Assembly (NCBI GenBank): GCA_951812925.1
Contig: OX638369.1
Location: 49,967,061 to 50,031,060 of the forward strand
Direction of reading: 5' to 3'
Length of the DNA stretch: 64,000 nucleotides
Source: Calliopum simillimum
Lineage: Eukaryota > Arthropoda > Insecta > Diptera > Lauxaniidae
Shown here: positions 1 through 11,596 of the stretch, in pieces
Layout: each line of letters begins with the position of its first letter
Numbering within the stretch: position 1 is the stretch's first letter
Notes under the pieces: model-generated
Databases searched by the model: none
What the model was told of the DNA's origin: nothing
The model's input: only the letters and a program-made list of their open reading frames with translations
Program-made: the position numbers and the translations under genes

Positions 1-528
1 AAATATATAATTTGATGTATATTGTAGTGATTTTAATACACGATATTATCAAATGAAAAACTTCAGAAATTGACAAATTTCGATGAAAAAAAAAAAACAA
101 ATCTTATAAAAATAAGTGCCGTTTTTTTTCTTAATCTACTAGTTCAAATTCTATATAATCAAGAACTGCAAATAACTTTTCCTACTTCGTCCTACAAATA
201 TTTTTTTTCTTATTTTAAAAAATGCTTAAAACGAAAAATTTTTATGAAATATAAAATTTATGTTGAAAATTTTTTTTTTTGTTTTTATGAACACAAATGG
301 TCTCACAAGTACAAAAAACATTATTTCTACTACGTAGATTTCATTTGTTAATATTAAACATTACTTTTTCATCATCGTTATATATGGACCTTAAGAAAAT
401 CGTCCTAAATACCTGGTTTTTAGCAAAACTATAAAGTTTACAACAAATCTGAGATAATTTTTGAGCTCAGCGACCCCAAATTACTTATAGTACCAAATTT
501 CATCGATATCCAACCACTCCTTCTATTT
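1..528. other. AT-rich DNA, no gene seen
   Basis: T- and A-rich sequence with only short frames lacking codon structure. No recognisable repeat or splice-flanked exon. The mariner-like remnant that follows has no visible 5' terminal repeat in this stretch. Confidence 0.5.
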
Positions 529-1161
529 TTGGCCATTGCTTGTATGGGCTCAACGCACTGTGCACCGCATGTGATGGTTTGGGCTGCAGTGACTGCTGAT
601 GGGAGCTCACCACTCGTTTTTTTGGCCGCTGGCGTCAAAGTAAACGCCCAGGTGTATCGTGAATCAGTGTTGGAGGGTGCTTTACTACCGTGGGCACGCA
701 AACATTTCGGTCGCAAGCCATGGACATTCCAACAAGACTCGGCACCGTCACACAAAGCTCGTGTGAATCAAGAATGGTTAGAAAAAAACGTTCCTAGCTT
801 CATTTCTGCTCAACAATGGCTCTCAAATTCGCCTGATGCGAATACGCTGTATTTCTCAATCTGGGGTATGTTGGACAGGAAGGTCTTGACTAAAAAATAC
901 CAGAGCTTTGATGCGCTAAAAGTGGCCCTTCAACGAGAATGGCGCAAACTTCCACAAAATCAAATTCGTGCAGCATGCGACTCGTTCTTCGACCGTCTAC
1001 GGGCCATAGTTAAGGCCAAAGGTGGCCATATCAAAAATCTCAAGTAGATTCTTAAAATTTGAACATTTCCCAACAATTATAGCGTTTGATCAATAAAATC
1101 TGTGCATGGAAACTAAAAATATAGTCTTTTGAATTGGTAATACTTCGAATCAGCCACCCTG
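529..1161 (+). pseudogene. DD37D (maT-like) mariner transposase, 3' part, catalytically dead
   Basis: The open frame 529-1047 (172 codons) reads as the C-terminal half of a Tc1/mariner transposase. Recognisable stretches are VMVWAAVTADG, FGRKPWTFQQDSAPSHK (second catalytic Asp) and the SPD-containing block. Counting from the second Asp, the third catalytic residue should be 37 residues on, in a motif usually read as NPLDF; here it is NTLYF, so the Asp has become Tyr. The N-terminal DNA-binding half and the first Asp are absent. After the stop, the sequence ends in GAATCAGCCACCCTG followed by TA, which looks like the 3' terminal repeat and target-site end. Inactive by truncation and by loss of the third acidic residue. 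DD37D is counted by hand and the maT name comes from family knowledge. Confidence 0.85.
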
Positions 1162-1163
1162 TA

Positions 1164-1978
1164 GATATAATACAAAGGTTGGCTCTTTGAAGTATATCTG
1201 GGGCTATGAGGACTACTCCGACAAAAGCAGTGGAAGTAATACTAAATATTTTACCAATAGATCTTTATATTAAGGAAACTGCTACCAAAACAGCTGTTAG
1301 ACTAAATCAGGATTACAGGTTCAAAAAATTAAGCTATAGATATACAACCATTTTGCCAGAAATGTGTCAGACAGATTACATGAAAGGTGACACATACTTT
1401 ACAAAAATCATAAAAACGCAAGAACAGAAATTTCCTTAATGGTACCACTTAGAAGTACATATATACGGATGGTTGTGGAATTTTCTGCAATGCAATTAAT
1501 CTCTCAGAATCTATAAGATTACTGATAAATGCTCGGTACTTCAAACAGAAATATTTCCGATAGCAGAGGCGGCGAGGTTGATAGCGATGAAATGTATTAC
1601 TGATATATCCATTTACATCGACAGTCAAGCTGCCATCAAAGCTTTGCAGAATAGGAATATAAGATCTGAGGTCGTTATCCGTTCTCATAGAGAGCTTCAG
1701 GTACTTAACGGACAACGCAATGCAATTTAGAACTGTGCTGGGTACCTGGTCATAAAAATATTCCGGGCAATGAAAAGGCAGATGAACTAGCTATGAAAGG
1801 CTCATTGATTTTGTCATATTATTTCAAAAAAATTTTAGACGAAGCAGTGCTGGAGATGATGAGCAGATGGGAAAGATGGACTTGTTATCAAACGACAAGA
1901 ACTATTGTGCCCAGTGCCCAGCACTGGCTCCTTTCTTTTGCAGGATATGCGAGACCTTGCGGATATAGGCCCGACTAA
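1164..1978 (+). pseudogene. Non-LTR retrotransposon fragment, post-RT linker and RNase H, decayed
   Basis: Directly after the mariner end, a frame with one stop reads IQRLAL.SISGAMRTTPTKA then ILNILPIDLYIKETA. This is the conserved segment between reverse transcriptase and RNase H in I/LOA/Jockey-type ORF2 proteins. Further on, shifted frames give CSVLQTEIFPIAEAARLIA, IYIDSQAAIKAL and CWVPGHKNIPGNEKADELA, the three RNase H blocks, and around 1870-1980 a WERWTCYQTTRTI stretch typical of the tail. Several frameshifts and stops show it is dead. It belongs to the same broad group as the ORF2 at 61550-64000, but the shared blocks differ enough to be a different family. Confidence 0.8.
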
Positions 1979-4900
1979 AATCCTTCAGTACATAAAGACA
2001 TCTCATTGGGACCAGATATTAAGATTAGCAGTACACTAACCAGTGAACTACGCATAAAACGTACATAAACGAGAGCTTTTTGGGTATAAACTTGCAGAAA
2101 CTTGGAGTAAACGAACATACTTATCGCGCCACTCAAGAAAAATACCTTATTTTGCAAAATTTGATAAGTTCAACACTTAAGCTTTTGCGTGGGGAATTAA
2201 TGAGCATTTTCTATAAGACTTTTTCGCTAGAATACCGAAAGTCTTAGAAAGTTTTTCTGAAATGTATTACGAAAGACTTACTGCTGTCTTAACCAGAATA
2301 GCCCTAATAAACTATTATAGCTACGCAATGGGGCCACTTTAGAGTACTCTGATTGTGAACCAATCCAAGAAGATTATCATAGGCCACTTATCCGAAAAAT
2401 GATAATTTAGGAGTTGTTATATTAAGCTGACGATATGACATTATGATGTTTTATTAAGAAAAAATTGGTTTTATAAAAAAAAATTCTGGAAGCAAATTTA
2501 AGAAAGGAAATTTTTTTAAAAACTAACTTTTGTCTCATATATTTGGATCCCAATTTATTTTCTCAAATTGTTCATCAAAACACACTGTCACAAGTTCATT
2601 ATCTTGCAAGTGGAGGCTATTCATGAAAGAAGTATGTTTCTCAAAAATAACAGAAATGAAAATGTAAATGAAATTGATAAAAAAATATACTCAACACTAG
2701 TTATTCTACAGGATTCTAACAATCTAAGCCAGGTAAAAATAGAAGTTTGCGACTTTTCTTATCAAAAAATATTAACTTAAAACATTTTCTTAACTAAGTA
2801 TTAAGTAAGCACTTTCTTTTTAAAGCAGAAGAAAAGTACGAGTATTGGTACCTTTGATTACCAAAACCAGTCTCATGGCAATAAATTAGCATGTCTTGCT
2901 TTAAAGATGTTTTTTAAACGTTTAGGTTAAGATGTTTCGAAAACTAAGTAGATGAGATAATGCGATTCTGTAGCCGGATTCGGATTAAGCATAGCAAAAC
3001 ACATCGTGGTTTTTTTTTTCCTTTTTGGTAGAACTGTGAGGTTAATACTAAATGTTTAGAAAAATGCACTAATCATTTCTATAACTATGCAGAAATCGAA
3101 TGGCGTAAAAAGATTCCAGATAATTGAAAGTGTCGAAATAGCCGCAGATTTCAAAAGCCTGATAATTTTTCGCAATATTTTGCGATCTTAATTTGAAATA
3201 ACTCTTCACTGTATAATATAAAGTGTATATACAAAACTACTTTCAGGCTCTTTTGCATATGCGCTAATTCGTTCCAATTTATTACCTTGACTAATAAATT
3301 CTGCATGTTCTGCATAATTTTTTAATAGCTTTCTTGACACATTTATAATGTTGTTGTAGTTACGAGTATTATAGGTTGCCACTAGTTGCTTCGTGGTTTC
3401 GATGGAGCAAAGTTTTATGTAAATAATTTAATGAATATGACGCTATTGATTATAAATTTGAATTAAATTAATAGGATATGAGAAAAGTTTAGAGGATCCC
3501 CATTAAAATAAAAATAAAATAACAACAGCACCTTTTGAGATTTATAGAAATTTAACAGTTCGGCTCCGAACTTTTTCCGCTGAAAGTGCTAAATATTGTG
3601 CCAATGAACTTATAGACATGCCCACTTCCGTCTGGTTTCAATTAGGTACTTTCGAAAGCTATTCTGATGAAAATGGTAGTGGCACGTTTTTATTAGTTAG
3701 GATTTCAAACTAATGATCATTTGGGCAGGAAGGTGCCGAATATGAATATCATACACTAAACAAAAAATCACTTTTTTTTTTATTTATGTTAAAACTACTT
3801 TTTAGTTCAGGAACATTGTCAAAGAACTACAGTTCTGAAGTTTTAGATTCACTATAACTTCTTTAATTTCAACAATTTGGGGAAACTTTGTAACGATGAA
3901 TTTTATAATTTTTTATTGGCTTCAATTCTATGATGTGTACTTGGCACCTTAAGGTGGTAGAAACTGAGATAATGAGTACAACTATTCGAAAAAACATTTG
4001 AGGTAAATTAGTTCTATGAATGAAATATAGCCAACATCGAGACATTTACAACGATATACTATACTTAATGATCGGACGTCAAATGGAGCAAATCGCGTAT
4101 TATTTAGAGGTCGAAAAAAACAAAATTTTTTTTTTTTTCCTTAAAAATCAAAACCGATAAGTTTTCAAAGTGGGCGGCTTAAAGCAAACTTTTTTTTTGT
4201 ATGGAGACCGATACTATCTAATGTGCATGATCATTAAAGTTTTACGGATATATCAGCTGCATCCCCAACATCTATGTCTGTCCTTTTTTTTCTTTTATCA
4301 ATTAAAATATTATTTATGTGATATTTAATTCTTGTATAACGGCGACAGTTTGTTCCCTTGATCCATGCGCTGTAATAAAAATCTAAAATCCAAGACAAAT
4401 TAATGTCATCAATTAAATGCAATGGCGGCGACGGCGGCATCTTTTTGAAAAATGTTTGTTTCTTTGAAATGACTATTTTTATTTGTATTTAAATGTTGTG
4501 CATTGTAAGCATCACAAAAGAAAGATGTAAGCAACGAACTCGTTTACATGGGAACCATACGCTTGAGATTAAATCGATACTGATCGAACTTTAATCTCTG
4601 ATTCTCGCCCCATGTTGGCGTGTGTCGTCAGTTTGATTAGATAGTTGTTTTTGTTTATTTGTTTTTAACTTTTTTTAAATTTTAACGTTTTTTTTTTTAA
4701 TATTGTCGTTGTAGCAATTTAACTGCAATTTATGGCACACCCATTAAGTATTTAACAAATTTATTTACCCCAACAGGTTTAACTGAAATGCTGTTGCAAA
4801 ATTTATGCAACAACTCGGCTTATTTAATTATTTTAAATGCTTATTTATTAAAATTATTTGAATTTTTAATTGAAATTGAAACACTTTATTATTGAATTAT

Positions 4901-5524
4901 GATCCAATTTGAATTGAGTAGGTATTAACATAGGTATATCACAGTAATGTTGAACTGCTAGGAATTTTTGTTTAAATTACACTGCGCGACACAGTTTGTC
5001 TAAGATGAATAACTTTAGGTTTATTGAATTGCTTACTTTATTGCTAACAAAACTGTCTTAGGGCATGAATGCCTAAACGCGTCAGGATTTTAAGAAGTCA
5101 CGACCTAAAAGTGCTAATAATAGTTTAGTAGAAATTATTTGGAACAATTTCCCTATTGTAGATATTTCGTCTGCCGCCTTATGCCATCGTAATGTGTATT
5201 TTCTTTATTTGTGATGCGTCGTGACAAAAGGGGAAATAGGTCAAAATTCAGTTTTTGAAACCATTGGATAAAGGATAAAATTCTGAAGAGAACGCATAAG
5301 AAATCGCGAACAAATTTTATGAATTGATAAAGTTATGTCAGTATGAAATGATAAGATAGTTCAGTTTAAAGTACAAATTTTCGGGTTGAAGTTCGTTAAG
5401 GTTAAGTAAAAATCAATTTTTATACTATTTAGCGATTAATATGTCAACTCAAACCATTCATTAAAATTTTTTAAAATTTTTAAAATCGTTTCTAAAACAA
5501 TAGACTAAGAGCCAGCGCTTGGCT
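1979..5524. other. Intergenic AT-rich DNA, nothing recognised
   Basis: About 3.5 kb with no convincing exon, RNA gene or transposon terminus. Short frames such as 2568-2780 and 4234-4440 lack splice context and domain motifs. A (C/G)GGCGGCGACGGC patch near 4425-4440 is a small GC-rich exception. Confidence 0.4.
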
Positions 5525-6360
5525 GACCCTCCTCAAAGTATCAAAGCTGAATTTTTTTGTGAGTGTTCTTCCAATAGTAGGTATGAACTTTTGTTCTAGT
5601 GAAATCCTGAGAGGTGGTGCCTACGTAAGATATCGGGTGCAAAAGGTCGAGAAAAACAGTTTTTTGCAAATATCTCGCTAACGGTTATATCTACAAAAAA
5701 ATTAAGCCCCACAATTTTGTAGCTCAGCAAATTTCATATCGAAAAACGACGCTGATTGTTTTCGTACAACCTATAGATTAGGAGATATGATCCAGTGAAA
5801 TTGGATCTTCCGATCCAACATATACAATCCATAATTTTTTTCCTTTAGTCGGTCTATTTTATAGTTTCAAAGTATGAACCAAAATTCGAGACCAATTTTG
5901 CTTTCGTACAAAAAGTTATTCAGGCACAAAGGTCGAGAAGATTAGTATCTCCCTAACGCTTATTTCTACAAAAAAATTTCATATCAAAAAGTGGTGCAAA
6001 TTGTTTTCGTACGACCCACAGTTTAGGAGATATCCTATTTTAAGGTATTTTCCGCATACAAGTGTTCATAGTAAATGAATGTTGATTTTCAAAGTATCAT
6101 GGCTGAATTTTTTCGTGGGTATTCTTCTAATAGGGAATTCTAACTTTTGTTTTAGTTAAATCTTAAGAGAAGGTACCTTCGCGAGATATCGGGTGCGAAA
6201 GGTATAGAAAATCAGTTTTTTGAAAGTTGATTTTGAAATTACTATAACTATGCCTACGTCATGGTATCATGGCTGCATTTTTTGTGGGTATTTTTCCAAT
6301 AGTAGGTACTGACTTTTGTTTCAGTCAAACCGTGAGAGGTGGTGCCTTCGTTCATTTTGG
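5525..6360 (+). repeat. Diverged tandem repeat with three starts of one unit
   Basis: The block GTATCA(A/T)(A/G)GCTG(A/C)ATTTTTT...CCAATAGTAGGTA...GAGAGGTGGTGCC recurs near 5537, 6092 and 6260. A second block, CTACAAAAAAATT...TTGTTTTCGTAC(A/G)ACC...TAGGAGATAT, occurs near 5690 and 5965. The units are interrupted and unequal in length, as in an old locally duplicated repeat. No coding capacity. Confidence 0.6.
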
Positions 6361-6384
6361 AAACAACGGATATAACATTTGAAA

Positions 6385-6490
6385 TAACTAACGCCCAAAT
6401 TATTTTCATATAAATAAATTTTTGGCGTTATTTCCAAAATGATTTTCGTCCAAATGTATTTCAAAACAATTTGGGCGTTATTTTTTAATT
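6385..6490. repeat. Palindromic GCCCAAAT / ATTTGGGC repeat
   Basis: AACGCCCAAATTATTTTCAT is followed by TTGGCGTTATTTCCAAAAT and CAATTTGGGCGTTATTTT, so the segment folds back on itself. The same words build the larger array at 55700-56065, which marks a dispersed family. Confidence 0.6.
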
Positions 6491-7134
6491 TTTTTGCATC
6501 GGCCAAGAAATACGTGTGAAATTTTTCAGAACTTTTTTGGGACATTTTATAATTTTTCAAAAAATGACCAAAGGAAAAAATTTAAAGTTCAAAAAAAAAA
6601 ATCCGAAAAAATTGACACGTATTTCCTGGACAATGCTTAGCACAATACACTTTTTTCATAAGACGCTTTGGTTTTGAGTAAAACCCATTTTTCCGATCGA
6701 AATTGTATTAAAACACCGAAAAATGTCGGCAGAAAAAATTGGGCCGGGACAACCTAGGTCAAAAATATGTATGAAAACGTTGTTAGTTTTGAGTCAAAGA
6801 AGCCCCAGACAAAATAATTTTTCGAGTTCAGCAGAATTTTATTTGAACTGCTGATTTCAGCACCATGTTATTTCCCAATGCTGCTAGATACATATTATTG
6901 AAAATTTTTGACATTAAGTCACTGGTTTTCTCGAAATCGTAACTTGGTAGCACTATTCAAATAAGGTATGTATACGTAAAAAAGTAGTCAAAAAAAATGG
7001 GTATACAAAGGGTATTTTTTGACCAAAAAAAAAAAAAAGTAATATAGTTTTTGAAGCTCAAGGGTATATCTTTCAGAAAATGAAAAGATTTGCTCTTTAT
7101 GTTGAGATGTATGCAAAATATCGTAACTTTTAAT
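6491..7134. other. AT-rich DNA, nothing recognised
   Basis: Poly-A and poly-T runs and no supported frame. It borders the 3' end of the DD41D-type remnant that starts at 7135 on the other strand. Confidence 0.4.
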
Positions 7135-7976
7135 TAACACCTGACATTAGGCTCTGCACATCACTTTGGGTGGCCTGGGATGATACCTTGATCCATTTTT
7201 GCTTTAGTTTCTTTTAATTTTTGACAACTTTCTACGTTTTTAAAAATTTTCTCTTCATTATTTATAGCCCAGTGTTCGAATCGGCCGAAGGTCAGGGCAA
7301 TTCAGAGGGTTTGCATTTTCGGTACAATATTGACCCCATTCTCTTCATACCAATTCATGGCCAATTCTCGCCAATCTGGCCAAAATAACACAAGATTTTT
7401 GTGAAGTCGTATCATATTCAGCAGACGTTTCTGTTAGCACTCTTTCAAATAAATTTGGTGGTTAAGTAATTGTACCAGTTGTGAAAAATACTGAGCTCTT
7501 CAAACCGCATTTACAAATTGCTTGCATACTTGTCCACTTTTTTTGCTTTAAATTTGGCGCAACATCGCTTTTCTTCTTTGCGGTGTAAAAAAGTTGACCC
7601 GGAAGCTGTTAAACTCTGCTTTGACGTAAATTGCGTCGTCCATTAAAATGAATTCAAAATTGTGTACAAAACGGTCGTAGAGCTTTCGTGAGCGAGTTTT
7701 AGCAGATGTGTTTTGCTAATCGTTCCTATTTGGTGCCAGTAGTACTTTTAATTAAAACTTTTCTCTCTGCAAACTTTCTGTACATTTCCGGGCGACATAT
7801 GCACTTTTTTTAGCCACATCTCCAATGTAGAGTCCAGTCCAGCACGTAACACTTCTTTTGCTTTTTCCTTTGAGGTAAATCCTTTTTTTCGAACACTTGC
7901 AACTTTTCTTTCCGTAGTTAATCGTTCACTTAAGTTTTTAAGCACGCAAGCTACCGTAGATTTTGCAATAATTATA
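7135..7976 (-). pseudogene. DD41D-type mariner transposase, middle and C-terminal part, decayed
   Basis: Read on the minus strand with several frameshifts. From high to low coordinates: KNLSERLTTERKVASVRKKG (DNA-binding half), VHMSPGNVQKVCREK (second helix-turn-helix), FEFILMDDAIYVKAEF (first catalytic Asp region), LFWPDWRELA (second Asp), NCPDLRPI (third acidic region), and KWIKVSSQATQSDVQSLM close to the C terminus. The order and wording fit the rosa/DD41D branch of mariner-like elements as I know it. The N-terminal start is not here: the frame stops exactly at the terminal repeat of the mariner at 7977-9237 and resumes at 9238. Confidence 0.75.
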
Positions 7977-9237
7977 CGGAGGGCCTAACAAAAGTTCGCT
8001 TAGTAGGTGCCATGTTATAAATTTTTAGTAAATCAAAAAATTGTGTGCTATTTGTTATAGTCTTACGATATATCATTTTAATTTTCAGAAAGATCGTTCA
8101 AAATGGAGAGAAGAAAACGTAAAATTCGTGAAACAATGTCAGCAGATATTCCAGTGTCAACGCAGCAAGACATTCGGTTTGCTATTCTTTTTGGATTTCG
8201 ACGTAAGCTCAAGCCTGTGGAACTATTTAGTGAATTCCAAATAGCATATAAAGTAAAGGAACTATCCCTTGTGACTATTTCAAAGTGGTTCCGAAGATTC
8301 CAGACAGGTCATTTTTCTGTGGGGGACGATCCTCGAGAAGGCTGCCCAAAATCTTCGACTGATTATGTAAATGTAGCGCTGGTGAAGTTTAAAATTGGCG
8401 AAGATCCAAGATTGACACAGGATCTCATTGCTGAGGAACTGGGCTAGAATGCCATGCCTGTATCGCGAATATTAAAAAATGATCTTGGATACACGAAGTT
8501 TGCACGTTTTGCTAAGTATTTTGTAGAAAAATTTAAAAACGGAGAGTCTAATACTTTCAAGAAAATTGTAACAGATGATGAAGCATAATTTTATAAGTAC
8601 GACCCTGAAACCAAACAACAATTCATGGTATGGAGCCACGAAGGTGCAAATTCACCTGTAAAAGCAAAGCAACAAAAGTCAGCAACAAAAGTATTGATGT
8701 CAGTTTACATGACCAGAGAGAAAGTTGTAGCTGCAATTTCTTTGGAAAAATGTCAGACGGTTACTGCTAAGTGGTATACTGAAACATGCTTACCAAAAGT
8801 TTTCCAAAGTTTATTGGAAAACGCCAAAAAAAGGAGCTACGCCGCTACATTCTACATCACGATAATGCGCCAGCGCACACTGCTGAAAAACCGACCGATT
8901 TTATTGCACTTTTAGGCGTCGAAGAAATTCGTCCAGCACTTTATTCCCCAGATCTAGCGCCTTGTGGTTTCTGGTTGTTTCCAAAAATAAAAAAAGTTTG
9001 AGCGGGAGAGCCTTCAACAGAAATGAGGAGATAATAAATGCGTTTAATGATGAAATTGTAAAACTGCAAAAAGCCGATTTGAAGACTGTTTTTCAAGATG
9101 AATTTATCGACTTCAAAAATGTATCAAAATAAATGGCGATTACGTTGAAAAAATACAAACAGATGAAGAATAAATTTAAAAAGCTTTGTATCTTGCTTTT
9201 TTTATCTCTACTAAGCGAACTTTTGTTAGGCCCCTCG
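7977..9237 (+). mobile_element. DD34D mariner element with intact ends, nested in the DD41D remnant
   Basis: The element starts CGGAGGGCCTAACAAAAGTT and ends with the inverted form of CGAGGGGCCTAACAAAAGTT, so the terminal repeats match over about 28 bp apart from small changes near the tip. It is flanked by TA on both sides (7975-7976, 9238-9239). Length is 1261 bp, normal for a complete mariner. A second, 3'-truncated copy begins at 34623 with the same terminal sequence. Confidence 0.9.
8103..8996 (+). pseudogene. Mariner transposase, DD34D, inactivated
   Basis: The reading frame starts MERRKRKIRETMSADIPVST and shows the paired helix-turn-helix DNA-binding half (FAILFGFRRKLKPVELFSEF, TISKWFRRFQTGHFSV). 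A TAG interrupts it at 8445-8447. It continues with NAMPVSRILKNDLGYTK, then an internal loss, FKKIVTDDEA (first Asp) with another stop, YKYDPETKQQ, and after a frameshift near 8827 RRYILHHDNAPAHTAEKP (second Asp) and LYSPDLAPCGFW. The third catalytic Asp, expected as CDF, is Gly (CGF). Two stops, a frameshift and loss of one acidic residue make it dead, although the element ends remain good. Confidence 0.85.
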
Positions 9238-9403
9238 TACTTTATGCAATGTTTTTGTGAGACAAATGTGGAAAATCGTGTTTTTCGCGCACAATTAAAT
9301 CTAGCACATTTTCTTTCGATGAACTTATTTTGAAAACTATTCAAAATTCTAAAAAACCAATGATGAAGAAATATAAGACAAAGAATTCTAAAATGATGCC
9401 ATC
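9238..9403 (-). pseudogene. DD41D-type transposase, N-terminal piece cut off by the mariner insertion
   Basis: On the minus strand the frame KENVLDLIVREKHDFPHLSH then KNIA runs down to 9238, directly against the mariner TA. Joined in thought to the piece ending at 7976, it supplies the missing N-terminal side of that transposase, on the same strand. This placement is inferred from position and frame sense; the piece is short and degenerate. Confidence 0.55.
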
Positions 9404-11596
9404 TGTGCGAGACTCTTTGTTTACTGCGATTACTTTCTTCCGTATACATACCTAAGCAACTGAAAATAGTCGCAGTTTACAATGTCAAATAAAAATTCGG
9501 TTGCCCAAAAGTTGCATTGCCCGGCTGCCAACGTCGCCAGCGTGCGTTGCCATTTGTAATATGAGTCATACCGGCCTGTTCCGTAATCCGTGTAGTTTCA
9601 ATTACTTTTAATTTCGAAGACTTGTTGATTACTTTTTATTTTCGATGTGGATGTAAAGCCTATTTAACGACTGTTCAAGACGTTTAACTTTTCACAGTAG
9701 AAACGCAAACTTTTTAGCTGTCAGTTAAAAAATACACACAAGTAAACAAGATTTATGATTAAAAATGCTTTTTATTAAATTTATTAACTTTAATTGAGTT
9801 TCACTTTAACAACGGCTGCTGCAATGCACTTGAAATTATAAATGCTCGCAATTTTGTCTGTTAAAATAGCGTATTAGGCGAGATGCCCAATTATGGGGTT
9901 TCCTCTGATTTGAGGGAGTTTCAGAAAGTTTTATTTTATGCTCAGTGCGTTTTATTGGGTTAATTAGATGTTCTATTGCAATTTAAGAAATAAAATCAGG
10001 TGGCATCCTGTTTTCGAACTATTCTTACTGACACCATGATATAATGAAATGTCAAATAATTCACACAAACACTGACTTCGAAAATGACAATTTGCCGACT
10101 TTTTACTTGTCATCGGAAAAAATATTTTTTTAGTTAGAGGTTTTTATTTCAGCAATATTTACAATACTACATTTACAATAAAAATAAGAATTACTCGCTA
10201 AAAAAGGGAAAAACTCTGGAGCTTAAATGTGTGTACTTTTTTTTCAATTTGATCGATAAAACAGCTTTAAAAAAGCAAAATTAATTGAAAAGTTGTAGCA
10301 TAATGCCGACTTTTCAAAAAGTTTCGCATTCCACTTTATACCCACTTTCACGTGAAAGTGGAATTGGGAACAGGGCGGATAGGCTTGTCTGTTGCACTAT
10401 TTGCACCAAATTTGGATATGTTCTCCTTAATACATACTTTTAAACGTGTCCATTTTACTGATTGATACAATTCAGGAATAAACCTTAGATATTTTTTGTT
10501 TTTAATTTTTATTTTGATTATTTCTAAGACATTTGATTTCGGATATACATATGTATATAAATTACGAGTGAATAACATTAAAAATGTGCATGCGTATAAT
10601 ATTTACTACGATTCTATGTATATGTGTATGCAACTTTTTTCGATTGAGTTGAAAAATTAGCGGACTAACCCCATATACTTTATTAAATCATTTTGGGGTA
10701 AATTTTTTACTAATTTTCCAGTACATATTGTATTAATTATTAAAATTTTAATTTTTATTTCTTCATAATATGCAAATCACAAAATTCAAAAAACGAATTC
10801 AATTACAAATAGCTGACTAATTCATCACCTTCTTTTTAGTTTGCAATATTATAAAAACATCTCACTCATGCTTTGTAGGAACAAAACAGGAGAGCTTCTA
10901 TCGTAGCATTGTCACCATTTTTATATTTGATTAATAAAAATTCATTTATAGCCCCGAGTGGGCACGAAGTACAGATAATTTATAATGTAATGCTGCAAAA
11001 AATTACTGGAGTTGCTTGAAATACAATTTGTTTTGCATTAAATAATAACTACGCTGTTAGCGGATATATAAATGTAGAAGGTGACAACGCTTGAAAAGCT
11101 TTTATACGCACTTGTTTTACTTATTTTTGTATATATACTTGTAGGCTTAATATTAAGGGATATACAAAGGGTGTCTGTCGTTTTGTCAAATAAAACTACG
11201 ACCGCTTTCATAGCATCTTGACTGTTATTTATATGCAATGAAGTCATAATTGAAAGGAATTTAAACCTCCAAAAGAACCCTAATTTTTCTGCTTAAAGAG
11301 AATTTGGGTGCTATGTCTATAAATACAAAAGTTTAGAAGTACTAGAGCAGTCGATACCGTGAAAACACTAAATTTGTATTCAAAGCAAATACTCAAAATT
11401 TAATAAGTGACGAAACCACAACTAACAGCCGTTAAATCGTTACAATTGAATTTTAACTTTTGTTAAATTTCAAATGCTAACGAAATGACAAGATAAAACC
11501 CTTTGTACATTTACTATGATTAAATAATTACATTGTGACTATAATTCAACGTAAAATCTAGGACCCTTTTACAGCAACTCAAAAAATTATCATATA
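9404..11596. other. Intergenic AT-rich DNA
   Basis: No exon, RNA gene or element end recognised. A GC-richer patch at 9510-9600 (GCCCGGCTGCCAACGTCGCC and onward) stands out from its surroundings but has no supported frame. A 20-bp palindrome lies at 10342-10361. Confidence 0.4.
10342..10361. repeat. Perfect 20-bp palindrome around CACGTG
   Basis: CCACTTTCACGTGAAAGTGG reads the same on both strands and has the E-box CACGTG at its centre. It could be a bHLH-type site or only a short cruciform; no gene start is visible near it. Confidence 0.6.
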
